Shown here one piece after another: positions 59,106-64,000 of a DNA stretch of 64,000 nt. Made by a program: the position numbers and the translations under genes. Within the stretch, counting starts at the first letter, position 1. Every line of letters begins with the position of its first letter. Source of the DNA: Rheum nobile. Taxonomy: Eukaryota; Streptophyta; Magnoliopsida; Caryophyllales; Polygonaceae. The stretch is from positions 1,178,001 through 1,242,000 of the forward strand of contig WOAB01000226.1 in NCBI GenBank assembly GCA_027886185.1. The letters are read 5' to 3'. The notes below the pieces were generated by a model. The model worked only from the letters and a program-made list of their open reading frames with translations. It made no database searches and was not told the DNA's origin.

Positions 59106-60166
59106 GGTAATAACTCTTGCTCTAAGAGAAAGTTTAAAATTTCTTTTTTGGAAGGTTTGATAATCGAGTTTGGGGTTGATATAGGTTAAGCAATTTCAAC
59201 CACATTTTTTTTTATTTGAGAGATTTTAGGTATGATATCCATTCCGAAACCCCTTAACGTACGGGGTTCCCAACCACCCAATTTTTGCAAGGATTGATTG
59301 GGCATAAGAAATTGAAAAAGCCTTTTGTAGGTTAAAATCGCATACCCAATTATAAATCAAGCATTAAATTAAAATCTATCATTATCACGATATCTTAATT
59401 CTACCAAACACACTCTTACAATAAATGACAACCTAAAAATTTATTAGTTTTCGGTTGTTAGAGTATTATATTATTGAGTTTTTTTGCAGGAAATCACCCG
59501 TTATATGGCCGATTTTACATGAAATCACCCGTTATATCGATATTTATTTTAAACCACACATCTATCTATCTCCGTTAACGCAAAGCCACCCAGAGCCATT
59601 TGCCGTCAACTTTTCCGTTTAAATGTATAAAATGTCCCTTTTGCCCTCGTGGCAAATATTACGAAATTGCCATTGTCTTCAACCTTGGGCTAACACTATT
59701 CACGCAGACGCAATTCGGCTCGGTGGTGGCTCGTCGGTGCGACTCCAGGTGCGAGACTTAGGGGCTTTTGAAGGGGACGAGAAGATGGTTCCAATGGTGG
59801 CGACAATTTTGGCGGTGGGGCACGATGGTGGCCGGAAAACGCTAAGAACAGCCGCTGTCGAGGTTTTCTAGGGTTCGTGGATTCTCGGTTTAAATTGGAT
59901 GAATTGGGAGGTCAATCGAAGGGGTATATATAGGGCTTTTGAAACATTAACAACCCTCGACACAATCCCGTGATCCACTCCTCCCAATTCAATCCGGTGT
60001 AATCGAATTTCGAAGAAATTCAATTTGATGTTCGCGACGAAGCTTTGGATTCTCGGACAAATCTCGGGGATCTTGCCCACATTTAATCCAAATTGATTGA
60101 GGAATTGAATTCCCCAAATCTTCCTCTTCAATGCCCGATGTTTAATTCGAAGATTCGAGTCGAAGT

Positions 60167-60437
60167 TGTAATACCCACACCACATTGGGCCGGCCCGTTA
60201 CAGGGCTGCAGCCCATACACCCCAACCCATCCTTATTGGCTACTCCAAATTAATGGAAGCCATTTCCAAGAGGTTGTTGGGAGCGCTCGAACTCGAGACC
60301 TCTCCCCTTTATCCCCTCCCCGCAAGGAGTGGATACCAATTGTGCTTCCATTAATTTGGAGTAGCCAACAAGGATGGGTTGGGGTGTATGGGCTGCAGCC
60401 CTGTAATGGGCCGGCCCAATGTGGTGTGGGTATTACA
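60167..60437. repeat. fold-back repeat inside the MULE, copy 1
   Basis: It begins TGTAATACCCACACCACATT and ends with the reverse complement of that sequence. The arms of about 95 bp include 'gggccggcccgttacagggc' and 'ggctactccaaattaatgga'. Between them is 'gaactcgagacctctcc', which is B-box-like on the minus strand. Confidence 0.8.
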
Positions 60438-60439
60438 AA

Positions 60440-60825
60440 AAAGTACACTTTTATGTGAGTGCTCAAGCCACGGGCCTAGCCCAACACGAGACACTCCCAT
60501 GGGCCGTAGCCCATGTACCCCAACCCATCCTTGTTGGCTACTCCAAATTAATGGAAGCCATTTCCAAGAGGTTGTTGGGAGCGCTCGAACTCGAGACCTC
60601 TCCCCTTTATCCACTCCCCACAAGGAGTGAATACCAATTGTGCTGCACAATTGGTATCCACTCCTTGCGGGGAGGGGATAAAGGGGAGAGGTCTCGAGTT
60701 CGAGCGCTCCCAACAACCTCTTGAAAATGGCTTCCATTAATTTGGAGTAGCCAACAAGGATGAGTTGGGGTGTATGGGCTACAGCCCTGTGATGGGCCGG
60801 CCCAAGTGGCTGAGGTATTACAGAA
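60440..60825. repeat. fold-back repeat inside the MULE, copy 2
   Basis: A larger hairpin of the same family. Arms of about 180 bp meet at GTGCTGCACAATTGGTATCC (about 60640-60659). Both arms carry 'tccttgttggctactccaaa' and the 'gagcgctcgaactcgagacc' stretch. The outer part is more diverged. Long frames on both strands here derive from the repeat and are not genes. Confidence 0.8.
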
Positions 60826-60866
60826 GTCGGGCGTGAAATCTCCATTAAAATGGAGCCTCTGTTTTA

Positions 60867-61058
60867 ATGGTGAGCCAAGAGTTCGAGGTTGGAGGCGAGA
60901 GGGGTTGGGCTCGTCCGTTGGGGAATGAGACGGTGGTGCTGTCGGCGCTGGGACTCGCGCCCAAGGGGACGATGGACGTTCACGAGATGCTGTTCAAGAC
61001 CGCCGATTACCTCACACGAGATGCTGTTCACAAGATGCTCTTCGTGTTCTTGGCCTGA
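60867..61058 (+). pseudogene. possible captured phytocyanin/ENODL fragment
   Basis: A 63-codon frame starts MVSQEFEVGGERGWARPLGN. The block EFEVGG(x)GW(x)P resembles the start of the plastocyanin-like domain of plant early nodulin-like and other phytocyanins. The rest (TVVLSALGLAPKG, DVHEMLFKTADYL) is not recognised and may be a second captured piece. No signal peptide or copper ligands are visible. It is GC-rich relative to the flanks and lies inside the MULE. Identity is inference. Confidence 0.4.
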
Positions 61059-61429
61059 ACATGATTTAGATCTCTTTTGGTCCTAATTACAAAAAACATC
61101 CTTGTTTTTCCAAAAGTGTAAAATTTGCCCCTAAAATAAAAAATTAATATCTAAAATTCCCATTAGTTTATATAAATAAAATTTAAGTTATTTACATAGC
61201 TTAGCCAAATTTTGGATGTAAGAAATAAAAGATTTCAAAAAAAAAGCGAGGGCAAAAGGGACATTTTACACATTTAACGGCAAAGTGGACGACAGATGGC
61301 TCTGGGTGGTTTTGCGTTAACGGAGATAGATAATTGGGTGGTTTAAAATAAATATCGATATAACGGGTGATTTCGTGCAAATAGTGACATATAACGGGTG
61401 GTTTGCTGCAAAAAATCCTATATTATTAT

Positions 61430-62895
61430 GTAATAGTGTAGCAAGAGTAGCTAGTGAAGCTTGTTGGGTAAGCTAACTTGGAGCCCAAGACATGTAATCC
61501 TATAAATTTCCTATTAATGAGAATGATATCCTAAGCTAGGGGAATTCATCCAAGTCTAAAAGCATTTTTAACTATAGTATTTGTGGTGAGTATATTTTTT
61601 AGTAATCAATAAAGGAGTATCATCTTCATGTAACTCCTCTCTACTTTTTTACATTGATTTATTAAAACATCTGGCATATTTTAATTTTGTAAAAATGTGT
61701 ATGATACTTCCATTCTCATGGTTAAAGATGGTATACACGCTTTAAATCATTTTTAAGAAAGCGAAAGAGAAATTTCAAATTCTGAGAGTCACCGACAATA
61801 TTGTGTGGCCTAAACTCACAATTTTAGTAATCACGACCTTGAAATTTCTCTCCTTGATTGTGTAGTGATTTAGATGCGTATAAGCGGAATTTCAGAAAAT
61901 TATTTTCTAGCATCTAATTAGCATCTAATTAGGATCTCAATACGGATCAAGTAGAAGTAGAGTTACATACCTTTTGATGCGAATGAAGTTGTTCCGACAG
62001 AGCTTCAGCGGAGATCAAAAGCCCCAAGTGTGACTTCTCTACTTGGTCCACACGAGTTTGGATTCTGGATCGCCTTTGGTCTTGTCTGCTAGAACGAAAA
62101 TGGACGAACTTGGCTTCTCCTGGGAGGGTTCGGCCGTGTGTATTAGGGAAAGTCAGTGATCGCTTTTGCTTTTGGAAGCCATCACTTATATTGCCATAAG
62201 ATCATATCTTATTTTTGGTAATAGATATAATATCTTTATATTGTATCTATATCTTCTAATAAGATTCCCTTTTATCTAGTTATTATTAATAATAATTCTT
62301 ATCTATTAATAATAAAATCCAATCTCCCAACTTAAGCCATATGGCCGAAATTCCATGTCCAACATGGGCTTCCGGTTCAGTTTGATCCAGCCCGATAACT
62401 CTATGTGTGTGACCTCATAGGACTCGATTATTATAACCATGGGCCTAGCCCGATTAATCCCATTAATCATAGTTGGCTTCTAGCAAAGAACTACGATCCC
62501 TAGAATACCCTGATTGTAAATCTCCATTAATAGTCCTATTCTATGTTCGGTAATTGCACCTTTGATTAAAGGACACAATTCCTTCAATCTCCCACTTTTC
62601 CTTAAAACAAGTGTGCAATGTTAAATCCCTTTGTCTCTTAGTGTCTTATTTGATGATATGATGACATTCATATCTCTTATCAAATGCGTTTCTTGAACTC
62701 TTGAGTTTGAACTGTCAAATAATGGATGATTACAGATAATCCATCCGAGCATGGCCATGCATTTTTCAGTTCTCGCTCTTCAAGTGGCCGAGACACCATT
62801 CATGTCCATGCATCACAGTATACATGAAGGAGGAGAACTTCTCCAGTCTTGTATGACTATAGCTCCCACTCAACTTTATAACTACTTGTTAAGGT
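61430..62895 (-). mobile_element. probable LTR-retrotransposon debris (minus strand)
   Basis: No gene is visible. The block 61900-62600 has the style of a reversed plant retrotransposon LTR or leader ('tctcccacttttccttaaaa', 'tggccatgcatttttcagtt', 'gaaattccgctt' in reverse). I recognise these phrases as repetitive in plant genomes but cannot define termini. Confidence 0.35.
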
Positions 62896-62898
62896 CAG

Positions 62899-64000
62899 TG
62901 ATACGCTCTACTTTGTAGTGCATAACTAGGAGCTGTTACTAGGTTATTAGGTACCATCTGTATGGGTTTATGAGATAATTTAGGATGATGGAGCAGTAGA
63001 GAATTAGTATAGGAAAGGAGGATTTAAGTTAGTTTGGAGTAATAGATGCTGAGAAGAGTGAGCAGCAACGGCGGCTAAGGAGCACAAGGCGCGGTATGGG
63101 AAGAGCTCAACAGGAAACGGTGAAGTGTAAACCGCGGGCGCGGTATGGAGTGCAGCGGGCGCGGCCAAGGAAGGATCCGCTGGAAAGCCACAAAGAGTAA
63201 GCAACGGGCGCGGCTGAGGAAACCGCGATCGCGGCCTTGAAGATCAGAGACTACGCGGGAAGATTTCGCCGCAGATTATCTTGTTACCTTATTTTCTTTA
63301 TTTTATATTTTTATATTTCGGTTATTATTTTTAGCAGATTTCGTTTAGGTTAAATAGACTAAGTCTCTTTAGGTATTAGACATTCATTCATCATTTGTCA
63401 GAACGGCAGTTCAGTTTTTCTTAGAGAGCTTTTGTGTTTTGCAAGACTATGAAGAACTGAGTTCATTTGCTTAGTCAGACGATTGAAGCCTTCGTTTGAT
63501 TTGGTTGTTAAATTATAACTCTTGTTCTACTTCTTTGAATGTTATTGATTCTCTTGAACTTAATTCCTTTGAGTTTTGCTAAGTGGCCATTGGTATTACT
63601 CTTATGCTAGAGTTGGATTATTTCTAGTTGAAATATCTGATTCAGAGTAGCAACTACGGTATTCTAGAACTAGTTGTGATAGTTTATTATAGAAGAGAAT
63701 TGATTTGCATGCTAAGTAAAACTGGTTGTTTTATGTTGCATGTATCTGCTGAAATTCCTGGAACTTACTGCTGCTATTGAATTGAATCTCGATAGTTTCC
63801 TGATTGTTTGATAGTTAGTATTATCAGGGTCTGGTTGTCCTGTTAATAAACTTAAGAAAATGAATTGGAACATTCACTGGGTTAAAGAACTAGAGATAAT
63901 CGATGATCAATCAATTAAACTGAAGTGTGGATATTTGTCTGGCTGAGTTCTTTCGTCAATATCTGTTTACATCTTTGTTACTTTTGTTAGTTAATTTCGT
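62899..64000 (+). mobile_element. probable LTR (left part), runs off the window
   Basis: It begins TGATACGCTCTACTTTGTAG, a typical LTR-like start, after the flank GTCAG. About 230 bp in, it carries GC-rich dyads of the form CCGCG-GG-CGCGG (63130-63143) and CCGCG-AT-CGCGG (about 63221-63234), with degenerate copies near 63154 and 63203. An AT-rich, pyrimidine-rich region follows, as in gypsy LTRs. The other end is outside the window. Confidence 0.4.

Larger units (their letters stand above)
59476..61418. mobile_element. Mutator-like element (MULE), possible Pack-MULE
   Basis: The element is 1943 bp and flanked by a perfect 9-bp duplication TATATTATT (59467-59475 and 61419-61427). Its ends, GAGTTTTTTTGCAGGAAATC and (reverse complement) GGATTTTTTGCAGCAAACCA, start inverted repeats of about 170 bp reaching 59648 and 61246. 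These share 'tcacccgttatatcgatatt', 'tctatctccgttaacgcaaa' and 'aaaatgtcccttttgccctc'. No transposase is present. The interior holds GC-rich blocks that look like captured gene sequence plus fold-back repeats. Confidence 0.9.

Noticed and set aside
60233..60845. Long ORFs on both strands within the MULE
   Set aside because: They read through the fold-back repeats; both strands give similar peptides (for example HWAGPLQGC and LETSPLYPLP), as expected for inverted copies.

Overview
The window is nuclear DNA of a flowering plant, most likely a eudicot. It is AT-rich, has intron-split genes that align from memory with plant-specific families, a nucleus-encoded chloroplast ribosomal protein with a transit peptide, and dense LTR retrotransposons, a LINE, MITEs, a Helitron-like element and a Mutator-like element. 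I cannot name the species.

Three genes look intact. ATG11 (35369-40409, +, five coding exons, 1145 aa) is an autophagy scaffold. The gene for plastid ribosomal protein bL35c (41313-42772, -, three exons, 151 aa) is convergent with it. NUP43 (56875-58788, -, five exons, 364 aa) is a WD40 nucleoporin. They share no evident pathway. The exon joins given were deduced by eye from GT/AG sites and frame continuity.

Layout. 1-11,040: two copia-type LTR remnants; the 3' half of a minus-strand Ty3/gypsy chromovirus with a 2.26-kb LTR; then a copia segment in the unusual order 3' internal region, single LTR, 5' internal region. 11,040-18,000: small elements, including a 5S-rRNA-like (Cassandra-type) LTR end, a Tourist-like MITE inside a larger GATATC-ended repeat, and a probable non-autonomous Helitron. 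18,700-24,200: a pseudogene graveyard (an IQD exon beside CDPK exons, a WD40 exon, an F-box/FBD/LRR gene) with a 359-bp duplication. 24,445-26,955: a fold-back element whose arms enclose a minisatellite that inverts near its right end. 27,000-34,480: AT-rich DNA with Helitron-like and tRNA-like repeats and no gene I can support. 34,500-42,850: the ATG11/bL35c gene island. 43,117-56,343: a three-level nest, a full-length gypsy element (44613-53981, 5-bp duplication GTACT) inside a 5'-truncated L1 LINE, inside a Stowaway-like MITE. 56,875-58,788: NUP43. 59,476-61,418: a Mutator-like element with about 170-bp inverted repeats and a 9-bp target duplication, holding a possible captured phytocyanin fragment. 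61,430-64,000: LTR-retrotransposon debris and a probable new LTR running off the window.

The most novel observations are: (1) GC-rich dyad motifs clustered on both sides of the TATA box in gypsy LTRs, whose arms differ by paired, symmetry-keeping changes; (2) the fold-back/minisatellite element, whose right arm has lost hairpin cores kept in the left arm; (3) a recently inserted gypsy element whose pol is nonetheless dead, which suggests it was moved in trans.
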